Shown here one piece after another: positions 5,899 to 12,936 of a DNA stretch of 20,795 bases (positions are counted from its first letter, which is position 1; every line of letters starts with the position of its first letter). The position numbers and the translations under genes were made by a program. The stretch covers positions 1 to 20,795 of the forward strand of contig CAZFBA010000052.1 of assembly GCA_964517135.1 (NCBI GenBank), given 5' to 3'. The notes under the pieces were generated by a model. The model was not told where the DNA came from. It saw only the letters and a program-made list of their open reading frames with translations, and made no database searches. Source of the stretch: CAZFBA01 sp964517135 (GTDB lineage: Bacteria > Cyanobacteriota > Vampirovibrionia > JBFMGH01).

Positions 5899-7919
5899 AA
5901 AATTTTGCCGACAAAAAGAAGACTTCTTTGATTTGGCTAAGTTCTAACCAGGCTTGCAAACTGCTTAATATTAAACGGGAAACACTCCTTAAAAATTGCC
6001 GTTTGGGTAAATATGAATCAAAAAAGGTAAAACTCAATGGTAAAAGAGATATTCAGGTATTACTACAATCTTTGCCTGTTAGAAGTCAAAATAAATATTT
6101 TTCAGAGAAATATTGCCTATTAGAAATGACTGAAATCGACAAAGAAATACGGCAAGATTTTGCTTATGATGTTGATTTAAATCTTGACCTGTTTCGTAGT
6201 GCCCCGGAGTGGTCAAAAAAGCAGGCAGAGAAGTATTTAACGTTATTGAATCAAACAAAAAACTTAAAAGGTGAAGTTCTCAAAGATTTTATCTTTCACT
6301 GGAACAAACAAAATCCTGATCTTAAAACATCCTATTCCCGGTTATTAAAAGCCAGAAAAGACTTTGAAGAAAGTGGACTTGTGTCACTTTTATCTAAACA
6401 CGGTTCACGAATAGGTAAAACCAGCCTGAAACCAGAATGGTTTAAGCATTTCAAAAAGCTTTATCTGGTAGAAGGAGCCCCGTCTGTCAATAGTTGCTGG
6501 TTGATGACACTCGGTCACTTCAAACAAGTTGAAGATATTGATCTCAATAATTTTCCATCAGCTCAAACCTTTTACAGGAGGCTTCTTAAGGAAGTACCGA
6601 AACAATCAATTTACCTTGCCCGATTTGGTAAATCTGCCTGGAATAGGAAATACGGTAATTATGTTGATAGAAATTATTCTCAAATTGCTGCCGGGTCTTG
6701 CTGGGTGTCGGATCATGCCCAGGTTGATGTGGCCGTGCTGGATAAATCCGGCAAAGTTGTGTTTCCCTGGATTACTGCCTGGAGAGATTTTAAAACCTCT
6801 AAATGGCTGGGCTGGCTGCTTCACTGTGAGGCTCCTAATTCAGATCATATCTTCCAGAGTTTTTATTACGCTGCCAATGAATATGGCCTTCCGGAAGATG
6901 TGTATATTGATAACGGCAAAGACTATAGATCAAAAGACTTTGCCGGTGGCCGGAAGGTTGAGACTGTTCTCATTGACGAGAAAAAATCAACGGCCATGCT
7001 TATGTTGTTAGGCATTAAGCCACATTTTGCCCTGCCGTATAACGCCCAGACCAAGCCAATAGAAAGAGATTTTCTCAAGAATAAAGAATTTCTTAGTAAA
7101 CATTTTGTTGGCTATCGGGGCGGCAATATCACGGAAAGACCAGAAAAATTAAAAACAGAAATTAAAAACGGTAAGATAATAGCTTTTGCAGATTTTAAAA
7201 AGGTCTTTGATGATTTCGTTATCAATGTTTTAAACAAAATGCCCTCTAAAGGCAAGGTTCTTAAAGGTAAAAGCCCGGATCAACTTTTTGCTGAAGAATT
7301 TACCGTCAAGAAAACAGTCTCTCAGGATGCTTTAATGCTTTTCTGTATGAGAACCTCAAGGGCTGTAACGGTCGGTCGCAATGGCGTTCGGGATTCAGCC
7401 CTGCAAGTCACCTACTGGGCTGAGTGGATGAGCCCGCTCAAGGGTGAAAAAGTTTATCTCAGGCGGGATATTAACGCCTATCAGGAAGCATGGGTATTTA
7501 AGGCAAAAGATGATAGCTATTTAGGCAAAGCACAGATGGCGGAGCTTGTCCCGGCATTAGCAAGAACAGATATTGAAAAAGCTAAACTAAAAGAAGCCCT
7601 GGCTGCAAAGAACAGAGACAAGAAGATCGCTCAGGCCTATCTGGAATCCAGAAATGCTATCGATCCACTGGAAAAAATGAATATGTTGAAAGCCGGTGTG
7701 GCAGCGTTAAACCCCGATAAGAGCCAGCCAGACCCCAAAATTATGAAAATGCCGAACACGTTTATGGATAAAGTGATCAAACAGGAAGAGGAAAACGAAA
7801 AAGTGGGTACATATGACCTTTCTGCGTTCGTGCGGGAAAAAGAGGCGGAAGAGCCCATTTACCTGTTTGAAACCGACAAGTATTATGCCGAGTTGGCCAA
7901 AAAGAAGGAGAGTTTATGA
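5895..7919 (+). CDS. Mu-type transposase A (DDE recombinase)
   Basis: A 674-aa transposase that would cut the element ends and join them to target DNA. The N-terminal part (residues about 12-60, SNQACKLLNIKRETLLKNC) is a winged-helix DNA-binding domain. The catalytic core has the DDE residues D273 (SCWVSDHAQVD), D339 (VYIDNGKDY) and E390 (TKPIERDF), close to Mu A's own D269, D336 and E392. A beta-barrel Mu-C-like segment follows (MSPLKGEKVYLRRDINAY, about residue 513). The last 120 residues are charged and helical, as expected for the part that contacts MuB and ClpX. The gene overlaps its neighbours by ATGA on both sides. It has no stop codon or missing motif, so the enzyme looks intact although its partner MuB is not. 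Confidence 0.95.
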   Translation: MKNFADKKKTSLIWLSSNQACKLLNIKRETLLKNCRLGKYESKKVKLNGKRDIQVLLQSLPVRSQNKYFSEKYCLLEMTEIDKEIRQDFAYDVDLNLDLFRSAPEWSKKQAEKYLTLLNQTKNLKGEVLKDFIFHWNKQNPDLKTSYSRLLKARKDFEESGLVSLLSKHGSRIGKTSLKPEWFKHFKKLYLVEGAPSVNSCWLMTLGHFKQVEDIDLNNFPSAQTFYRRLLKEVPKQSIYLARFGKSAWNRKYGNYVDRNYSQIAAGSCWVSDHAQVDVAVLDKSGKVVFPWITAWRDFKTSKWLGWLLHCEAPNSDHIFQSFYYAANEYGLPEDVYIDNGKDYRSKDFAGGRKVETVLIDEKKSTAMLMLLGIKPHFALPYNAQTKPIERDFLKNKEFLSKHFVGYRGGNITERPEKLKTEIKNGKIIAFADFKKVFDDFVINVLNKMPSKGKVLKGKSPDQLFAEEFTVKKTVSQDALMLFCMRTSRAVTVGRNGVRDSALQVTYWAEWMSPLKGEKVYLRRDINAYQEAWVFKAKDDSYLGKAQMAELVPALARTDIEKAKLKEALAAKNRDKKIAQAYLESRNAIDPLEKMNMLKAGVAALNPDKSQPDPKIMKMPNTFMDKVIKQEEENEKVGTYDLSAFVREKEAEEPIYLFETDKYYAELAKKKESL

Positions 7920-8677
7920 ATCGCTTAATTTATAGACTGAAAAACCTCATGGAAGAACGCACCCTGAGCCAGGCCTATATTTGCAGGGCCACAGGGTTAT
8001 CCAATACCGTTTTAAGCCGGTGGCTCAGCAACACCTATGAAGGTGATGTGCAAAAAGTTTGCAGCATCATTGAAAGCTTTCTGCAGAGAGAGTCTGAAAA
8101 ATACAGCACCAGAAAGCTTGATTTTGTGATGACCTCCGTCGCCAGAAAAGTCTTTGAAGTGGCTCGCATTGCCCATATTGATTGCGAGATCGGTGTTTGT
8201 TACGGTCAGGCAGGTTTAGGTAAAACACAGGCAGCCAAAGAATATGCCTCTCTGAATCCTGATGTCATTTTAATCGAGGCGGATTTAGGCTATACCACCC
8301 GGGTCTTGTTTTCTGAAATCCATAAAAAGCTTGGCCTCGATGGTGGCGGGATGATCCATAGCCTGCTTGAAGATATCATTGCCAAGCTGAAAAACTCCGG
8401 AAGACTTATTATTGTTGATGAGGCGGAACACCTCCCTTATCGTGCCTTAGAGCTTATCCGCAGGATTCACGATAAATACAACTTAATGAAAACACTGTAT
8501 AGTATTCGTTCAAGTATAGTACATACAGGAGAAGTCAAAAAAAACAAGGATATTAACCATTATTTTAAATTGTTAGCCGATATAGCGAGACAATCAATAT
8601 TATTATATATTGAGGATAAGGAAATCTTCTCTGAAAAGAAAATGCTGGAGCTATCATTGTGTGACAAAGACTGTTAA
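7916..8677 (+). pseudogene. Truncated MuB-like AAA+ ATPase fused to a HEPN-like tail
   Basis: A 253-aa reading frame. Residues 1-60 form a helix-turn-helix as in MuB (LSQAYICRATGLSNTVLSRWL). Walker A, GQAGLGKT, lies at 97-104 and Walker B, LIIVDEAEHL, at 164-173. MuB-type proteins then continue after the IRRIHD helix with sensor motifs and a C-terminal helical domain. Here, from about residue 188 (base about 8478), the sequence changes to LYSIRSSIVHTGEVK and a helical tail. This matches the C-terminal end of Apea/HEPN-type proteins, including an R-x4-H motif (R198, H203). The second half of the ATPase is therefore missing and replaced in frame. MuB delivers target DNA and activates MuA; this version probably cannot. 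A new function of the fusion, or an assembly join, cannot be excluded. Confidence 0.8.
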
Positions 8678-8696
8678 GTTATGAGATTAATAGACT

Positions 8697-9485
8697 TCAT
8701 CTGGTTACAATATTTGATACAAGCCTTATTATTATATTAAGAAGCCAATTTCTTTCAGTTTTTTCCATTGTTATTGGTTTTTGATTAAGAAGCTCTAGTT
8801 TATTGTTTAAAACTTCAATTTCTTTTTTTAAGCTTTGCTGGTTAGTATCAATTTCAAAGGTATATCTAAGTGTTCGAATACTTAATGGAAAAAGCTTTTT
8901 ATTCAACTTTTTAATATAGAAAAATTCATCACTTTTCGGGTCAAGTTCCTTTAAAGCTTTATCAAGATGGTATATATATGTCATAGCAACAGAATAAAAT
9001 CCAGAAAGTGATAAATTAATCAAATGTATGTCTAAATTACCTTTTAAGGTTTCCTTTGCAATAATTTCTAGAACATTTAGAATATTAACGATACTTTTAC
9101 CTTCATACATTAATACTCCTTCAGAGAAAATATCAGCTATTTCAATTGGTATTACGGGATTTTCATATGTTAAATAGTCTACTTCTGTTGTGATTAGGTG
9201 TGGGTTCCATTCAAAGAATTCTGGATATTCTTCTTTTTGTAAGATGATATAGTCACCAAACTCTAATTCAGCACAAGACACTCTTTGTAGGTAACTAATA
9301 ATTTTATTCCAATTTAGTTTATCTTTTTCTGATATCCACTGATTACCATCAAAATTTTGTAAATACTTAAATGTATTATCAATTACCTTTTGTCTTGTAT
9401 CTTTTCGAAATTGATTAAGTGCAATTATTGCACTAATAAGTAAGGTAATTAAAATTAAATACTGTATGAACGTATCTATATTCAT
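8697..9485 (-). CDS. Hypothetical membrane-anchored protein
   Basis: 262 aa counted from the ATG at 9485; an upstream ATG at 9521 would add 12 residues without better support. Residues about 6-25 form one transmembrane helix (FIQYLILITLLISAIIAL). A basic stretch follows and then a mostly helical cytoplasmic domain. A coiled coil lies near residues 205-235 (QQSLKKEIEVLNNKLELLN), and a hydrophobic helix is at the C-terminus (WLLNIIIRLVSNIV). I do not recognise the family. It resembles the single-helix, soluble-domain proteins often carried as cargo in accessory regions. It sits inside the foreign insert and is the only complete gene there. Confidence 0.6.
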   Translation of the reverse strand: MNIDTFIQYLILITLLISAIIALNQFRKDTRQKVIDNTFKYLQNFDGNQWISEKDKLNWNKIISYLQRVSCAELEFGDYIILQKEEYPEFFEWNPHLITTEVDYLTYENPVIPIEIADIFSEGVLMYEGKSIVNILNVLEIIAKETLKGNLDIHLINLSLSGFYSVAMTYIYHLDKALKELDPKSDEFFYIKKLNKKLFPLSIRTLRYTFEIDTNQQSLKKEIEVLNNKLELLNQKPITMEKTERNWLLNIIIRLVSNIVTR

Positions 9486-9554
9486 CTTATTAATATATCT
9501 AAAACGAAAATTATTTTGCAATATTTAAATAAGCATTCTTTAATAATATAGATT

Positions 9555-9986
9555 TCAGTCAGTATTATATCTTGCAATAATTCTTTCTGCTTGTTTATCA
9601 TAAGTATTAGCCACTTCTCTCAAAGTAGTTGCTAATCTATAGTAACCAGCGTTTTCAGTTTCTTCAGCTTTTTGTCTGTATTTTAATGCAAGATCTTTTT
9701 CGGGTTTACCTGTTGGATCAACTTTATGAACGCCACGTGAACGACGAATAGCGATATAGAATCCAGCCCTCATCGGTTCAGAATCTTTTTGATTGAGAGC
9801 ATTTGCAACAGTTTTATTTATCCAGAAACCATCTGGATCACGAGGGCAGTAAAACAAAACTTTTCCAACATTAATAAGAGCCACTTCAAAGCGACCGGAA
9901 TCTAAACTGGATTTCTTAACTCCTTCTAGCCAGTGGTTAAATTTTTCATCATCAAAACTTCCATCATCAAGGAAACCTGGCGGAGT
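9555..9986 (-). pseudogene. C-terminal fragment of a larger conserved protein
   Basis: A GTG at 9884 would give 109 aa, but the frame stays open and protein-like further upstream, through FEVALINVGKV and KFNHWLEGVKKS back to HTPPGFLDDGSF near 9980. Upstream of that point the frame merely shadows the Gam gene. The readable part (CPRDPDGFWINKTVANALN, SRGVHKVDPTGKPEKDLA, GYYRLATTLREVANTYDKQA) looks like the conserved C-terminal end of large bacterial proteins that I recall only as uncharacterised. It carries no catalytic motif I can name. The N-terminal part and the promoter are absent, cut off at the insert's right edge. Confidence 0.55.
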
Positions 9987-10187
9987 ATGATTAAAAGCAA
10001 GGAGGCCTGCCTTGCGGCCCTGAAGGCTCTCAAGATGACTGATTATATCAGGATCAAAGAAGAGCCGGACAAAGAAGCGATGGTTGACCTCGATCAGGTA
10101 ACGCTGGCAAAAGTTGGAGCCTCTGTCAAAGTGGAGGACAAATTGAGGATTGAGCCAAATCTGGAAACGCTAAAAGAGCTGGTCTGA
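9987..10187 (+). pseudogene. Remnant of Mu Gam-like host-nuclease inhibitor (C-terminal part)
   Basis: Gam binds DNA ends and shields linear phage DNA from RecBCD-type nucleases. The surviving C-terminal part, starting near the ATG at 9987, reads EACLAALKALKMTDYIRIKEE, then KEAMVDLDQV, KVGASVKVEDKLRIEPN. It aligns by eye with the Gam C-terminus (..LRFIRTKEEVNKEAIL.. and ..GISV..EDFVIEP..). The remaining roughly 100 N-terminal residues of a normal Gam are missing. In their place is the foreign insert, whose other strand encodes an unrelated fragment. The frame stays open back to 9933, but those residues are not Gam-like. A strong terminator follows 4 bases after the stop. Confidence 0.7.
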
Positions 10188-10191
10188 AAGC

Positions 10192-10216
10192 AAAGTGGGT
10201 GAAAGCCCACTTTTTT
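10192..10216 (+). terminator. Rho-independent terminator after the early phage genes
   Basis: AAAGTGGG (10192-10199), loop TGAAAG, CCCACTTT (10206-10213), running into TTTTTTG. A perfect 8-bp stem with a T tract, placed between the Gam remnant and the Mor gene. Confidence 0.85.
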
Positions 10217-10245
10217 GTTAACTATTTAACCGCCCAGGGGGATTT

Positions 10246-10554
10246 ATGACAGCAGAAGACCTTTTCGAGATACTCACCCGCAATATTTCCATTGATGACC
10301 TGCCGGAGGATTTAAAGTTTATCGCAACCTTTTGCGGGATGGATGTGGCGTTATCCCTGATTAAACATGCCTCCGGGATGAATTTTACAATACCCAAAAA
10401 TGCTCTCAATGACTTGAAGAAAAGCTATATCGTTAAACACTATGACGGCAGACGAGCCCGGACGCTAGAAATATGCAGAACCTGTGATGTGACAGAGAGG
10501 TATGTTCGTAAAGTAATCAAAGCCCACCGGGATAATAAAAAGACTAAAAACTAA
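10246..10554 (+). CDS. mor: Mor-like middle-gene transcription activator
   Basis: A 102-aa protein of the Mor/C family. In Mu, Mor activates the middle promoter, which in turn drives the late activator C. Residues 1-45 form the dimerisation part (LPEDLKFIATFCGMDVALSLI). The beta strand and helix-turn-helix follow: IPKNALNDLKKSYIVKHYDG at about 49-69, and ARTLEICRTCDVTERYVRKVI at about 72-92. These are the typical Mor blocks. The ATG has AGGGGGA 4-10 bases upstream. It lies just after the terminator. No C-like gene or late operon follows, so its target promoter is probably gone. A cargo gene with a perfect sigma70-type promoter begins only 80 bases downstream. Confidence 0.85.
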   Translation: MTAEDLFEILTRNISIDDLPEDLKFIATFCGMDVALSLIKHASGMNFTIPKNALNDLKKSYIVKHYDGRRARTLEICRTCDVTERYVRKVIKAHRDNKKTKN

Positions 10555-10571
10555 AATTCTATCAAGCTTTT

Positions 10572-10625
10572 TCTTGAATTATCTTGAAAGTACTTTTAAA
10601 AAGCATTATAATAAAATGATGGAGG
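10572..10625 (+). promoter_or_regulatory. Promoter and operator of the RHH-Doc operon
   Basis: TTGAAA (10584-10589), 17 bases, TATAAT (10607-10612): a near-perfect sigma70 promoter, followed by GGAGG at 10621-10625. TCTTGAA is repeated with a 10-bp period over the -35 region, and a TCAAG/CTTGA inverted pair lies at about 10562-10577. Both fit binding by the RHH antitoxin for self-repression. Confidence 0.7.
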
Positions 10626-10634
10626 TATTTTTTG

Positions 10635-10862
10635 ATGTCAACCCCACTCAAGAAATTTTCAACCCAGGCAGACCCGGACCTTATTCAAGAACTTAAACTG
10701 ATTGCTAAAAAGGAAGGCAAACAGTTTCAATCTCTTGTTGATGAAGCTTTTAGAGATCTTATTGAGAAAAAGAAAAACGCAAAACCAAGAAAACACGTGA
10801 TGGATCAGTTTCATCAAAGCCTTGATAAGTTTGATACACTCTATGAAAAATTGGCACAATGA
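10635..10862 (+). CDS. Ribbon-helix-helix antitoxin of a Doc module
   Basis: 75 aa from the ATG at 10635; the TTG directly before it is also in frame, but the ATG is spaced 9 bases from GGAGG. Residues 4-50 form a ribbon-helix-helix domain (KKFSTQADPDLIQELKLIAK, then EGKQFQSLVDEAFRDLIEKK). The basic linker and C-terminal helix (MDQFHQSLDKFDTLYEKLAQ) would wrap around and block the toxin. It overlaps the Doc gene by ATGA, so the two are translated together. RHH-Doc pairings are known; in P1 the partner of Doc is Phd instead. It probably represses its own promoter through the repeats over the -35 box. Confidence 0.8.
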   Translation: MSTPLKKFSTQADPDLIQELKLIAKKEGKQFQSLVDEAFRDLIEKKKNAKPRKHVMDQFHQSLDKFDTLYEKLAQ

Positions 10863-11224
10863 CAGATTATCCTACATTTACAGAAGTATTGGTTATTCAT
10901 AAAGAATTAATTGATAAATACGGAGGCTCTCACGGATTAAGAGACCCTGGTGCCTTAGAATCTGCTCTTTACAGGCCTCAGAGTGGTTATTATGAAGATC
11001 TTTTACAGGAAGCCGCTGCCCTGTGGGAAAGTTTATCTCAAAATCATCCTTTTATTGATGGCAATAAAAGAGTTGCTTTTGCCGTTATGTACACATTCCT
11101 GGCGATCAATAATTTTTATTTAAAGGCGAATCCAGAGGAAACTTACCTGTTTATCAATGGTTTATATGAGTCTCAGACGTTTGAATATTCAAAACTCTAT
11201 CAATGGCTACAAGAAAATACTTAA
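10859..11224 (+). CDS. doc: Doc-type toxin (Fic fold kinase)
   Basis: A 121-aa protein of normal Doc length. In P1, Doc phosphorylates the elongation factor EF-Tu and stops translation. The motif is HPFIDGNKR at residues 63-71; classical Doc has HPFxDANKR, so the A-to-G change is small and H63 and R71 are kept. The N-terminal block YGGSHGLRDPGALESALYRP (21-40) is typical of Doc. The C-terminal helices are complete. It is the second gene of a two-gene toxin-antitoxin operon and would help keep this decayed prophage in the chromosome. Confidence 0.92.
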   Translation: MTDYPTFTEVLVIHKELIDKYGGSHGLRDPGALESALYRPQSGYYEDLLQEAAALWESLSQNHPFIDGNKRVAFAVMYTFLAINNFYLKANPEETYLFINGLYESQTFEYSKLYQWLQENT

Positions 11225-11230
11225 AAAATA

Positions 11231-11348
11231 GCGGCATTTTTACCGGCATTTTTACCGGCATTATTAGCGGCATTTTTTTTGACACAAAAACATAATTGCC
11301 TTGATATTACTTGATTAGATCTATTATTATTACCGGCATTTTTTGCGG
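11231..11348 (+). repeat. Cluster of (A/G)CCGGCATTTTT-type repeats before the Fic gene
   Basis: Copies at 11231-11241 (GCGGCATTTTT), 11242-11253 and 11254-11263 (ACCGGCATT..), 11266-11278 (AGCGGCATTTTTTT), 11332-11344 (ACCGGCATTTTTT) and a partial GCGGCAATAT at 11345. The first two full copies abut with an 11-12 bp period. The last copies run directly into the promoter of the Fic gene, which suggests an operator array. A single copy is also found near position 42 of the window. Confidence 0.65.
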
Positions 11349-11353
11349 CAATA

Positions 11354-11362
11354 TGGTATAAT
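11354..11362 (+). promoter_or_regulatory. Extended -10 promoter of the second Fic gene
   Basis: TGGTATAAT (TGnTATAAT) at 11354-11362 is a textbook extended -10 element; no good -35 box is present, which such promoters tolerate. It would start RNA near 11368, on top of the first possible ATG. This favours the second ATG, at 11395, as the start of the Fic protein. Confidence 0.6.
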
Positions 11363-11394
11363 AATCAATGTATAAACAAACGATAGGATTTTGT

Positions 11395-12564
11395 ATGTCA
11401 ACATATGAAATGGAACCATTGATGCCTGAAGAAGGTAATAAAGACCTGGAAGATTTAGCAATAGATATAACAGTTAAAGCAACAAACTTGAATCAACAGC
11501 TAAAACCACAGGTTATAGAAGCTATTGGAAATCTGGTATGTTCTATGAATTGTTACTATAGCAATCTTATAGAAGATCATTACACCCACCCAATCGACAT
11601 TGAAAAGGCATTGAAAGAAGATTATTCAACGATACCAGAAAAAAGAGAACTGCAACTAGAAGCTAAGGCCCATATTGAGGTACAAAAACTTATTGAGTTA
11701 AATATTAAAGAGTCTGATTTTCTCAGCCCCGATTATATTAAATGGATTCATCATGAGTTTTATACAAGGTTGCCAGCAGAAATAAGGCAAGTAGAAAATC
11801 CTAAAAGCGGTGAAACAAAAGAAGTCATACCGGGTGAATTCAGAAAAACCCATGTACAAATAGGAAGGCATATTCCACCTGATGCTGAACAGATAGAGTC
11901 TTTCCTGAAAAGATTTCAAACAGTCTATAATCCAGAAAATCATTCTAAAGTAAGGCAAATTATTGCAATACCAGCCTCTCACCAACGATTTAGCTGGATT
12001 CACCCATTCTATGATGGAAACGGACGTGTCGTGCGATTATTATCTCATGCCTATTTCTTAAAAATAGGTCTAGGAAGCTCTATGTGGTCTGTTTCAAGAG
12101 GATTAGCAAGAACCGTCAATGAATACAAAAGTTTGCTGGCCCTTGCAGATCAGTCAAGAAAAAATGATTTTGATGGTCGTGGAAATCTTTCAGCAAGTGC
12201 TCTTTTGGAATTTTGCCAGTATTTTTTAACAACCTGTATTGACCAGATTGATTTTATGTCTTCATTATTAAAGCCTGAAAGCCTTCTAGACCGTATTGAA
12301 AAATACACCTATGAAGAAATAGAAAAGAAAAACCTTCATCCAGGGTCTTTTAACCTGCTTCGAGAAGCTTATTATACCGGAGAAATAGAGCGAGGCAAAG
12401 TTTCACAAATTACCGGTTATGCAGAAAGACAGGCTAGAAAGGTTTTAACAAAGCTTCTTGATAATCAACTTCTTGCATCTGATACGCTAAGAGGGCCTGT
12501 CAAGTTAAATTTTCCTGTGAGTATTCTTGATAGCTGGTTTCCGAATTTATTTCCTGAAAAATAA
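11395..12564 (+). CDS. Fic family protein with C-terminal winged helix
   Basis: 389 aa from the ATG at 11395; the ATG at 11368 would add nine residues but coincides with the predicted RNA start and has no ribosome binding site. The active-site motif HPFYDGNGR is intact at about residues 203-211, followed by VVRLLSHAYF. An inhibitory-helix-like segment, YYSNLIEDH, lies near residues 54-62. The motif in related proteins reads S-x3-E-(G/N); here the residue after Glu is Asp. The C-terminal 70 residues hold a winged helix (GKVSQITGYAERQARKVLTKL). Such proteins transfer AMP to proteins and may control their own gene. It is not paired with an antitoxin. The repeat cluster directly in front of it is the probable control site. 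Confidence 0.9.
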   Translation: MSTYEMEPLMPEEGNKDLEDLAIDITVKATNLNQQLKPQVIEAIGNLVCSMNCYYSNLIEDHYTHPIDIEKALKEDYSTIPEKRELQLEAKAHIEVQKLIELNIKESDFLSPDYIKWIHHEFYTRLPAEIRQVENPKSGETKEVIPGEFRKTHVQIGRHIPPDAEQIESFLKRFQTVYNPENHSKVRQIIAIPASHQRFSWIHPFYDGNGRVVRLLSHAYFLKIGLGSSMWSVSRGLARTVNEYKSLLALADQSRKNDFDGRGNLSASALLEFCQYFLTTCIDQIDFMSSLLKPESLLDRIEKYTYEEIEKKNLHPGSFNLLREAYYTGEIERGKVSQITGYAERQARKVLTKLLDNQLLASDTLRGPVKLNFPVSILDSWFPNLFPEK

Positions 12565-12605
12565 TTGTCCAATACAAGATTTTTCATTCAGACGTACATC
12601 TTTTG

Positions 12606-12643
12606 GCGACAGGATTGTAATTTATTGCGACAAGTATTAAAAT
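12606..12643 (+). promoter_or_regulatory. Promoter and direct-repeat operator of parDE
   Basis: GCGACA occurs at 12606-12611 and 12627-12632, 21 bp apart (two helical turns). A promoter, TTGTAA (12615-12620), 17 bases, TAAAAT (12638-12643), overlaps them, and AAGGAG follows at about 12657. This fits binding of RHH dimers of the antitoxin. The repeated TGTCGC on the other strand also resembles ends of some Tn7-like elements, but no partner end or transposase was found. Confidence 0.5.
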
Positions 12644-12669
12644 AGAGAGAGAAAACAAGGAGTTTTAAA

Positions 12670-12936
12670 ATGACAACAGACCGTATAAATGCAAGATTAC
12701 CAGCCTCTTTAGCAGAACACGTCGATAAGATGATAGGGGCTTTTTATGAGACGCCCAGTGAATATATCCGTGATCTTATCCGCAGGGATATGGAAAAGCT
12801 TGAATTATATCAGGCTAAAGAACAGTTATTAGAAGGTTATCAGGATGCCGCACAGGGGAAAGTCTTTAAATCAAGCGGTGATTTTAAATCTGACCTTAAA
12901 ATCTTTAAAAATAAAGAGAAAAACGACTGGCAATGA
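12670..12936 (+). CDS. parD: ParD-type ribbon-helix-helix antitoxin
   Basis: 88 aa. Residues 3-45 form the RHH DNA-binding domain (DRINARLPASLAEHVDKMIG, then TPSEYIRDLIRRDMEKLE). The flexible C-terminal part (QEGYQDAAQGKVFKSSGDF-like, residues about 55-80) is the toxin-binding tail. The AAGGAG ribosome binding site is 8 bases before the ATG. It overlaps the ParE gene by ATGA. It should neutralise ParE and repress the operon through the GCGACA repeats upstream. Confidence 0.88.
   Translation: MTTDRINARLPASLAEHVDKMIGAFYETPSEYIRDLIRRDMEKLELYQAKEQLLEGYQDAAQGKVFKSSGDFKSDLKIFKNKEKNDWQ

Larger units (their letters stand above)
8478..9986. other. Foreign 1.5-kb insert between MuB and Gam
   Basis: The left edge falls inside the MuB gene and the right edge inside the Gam gene, so both phage genes are cut. 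The segment is visibly more AT-rich than the flanking phage DNA. It holds the 3' end of a HEPN-like gene, a complete membrane-protein gene, and the 3' part of a larger gene on the minus strand. Both edge genes are incomplete, as expected for a fragment captured by illegitimate recombination. No terminal inverted repeats, target duplication or transposase was found at its borders. Edge positions are estimated from where protein similarity changes and may be off by about 20 bases. Confidence 0.6.

Noticed and set aside
6529..7011. 160-aa plus-strand open frame inside the transposase gene
   Set aside because: It overlaps the catalytic core of MuA in another frame and shows no family pattern; it is a shadow.
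9933..9986. N-terminal 18 codons of the open frame before the Gam remnant
   Set aside because: They lie in the foreign insert, antisense to the fragment, and do not resemble Gam.
11231..11348. CRISPR-like array
   Set aside because: Units are 11-13 bases, partly abutting, with no unique spacers and no cas genes.
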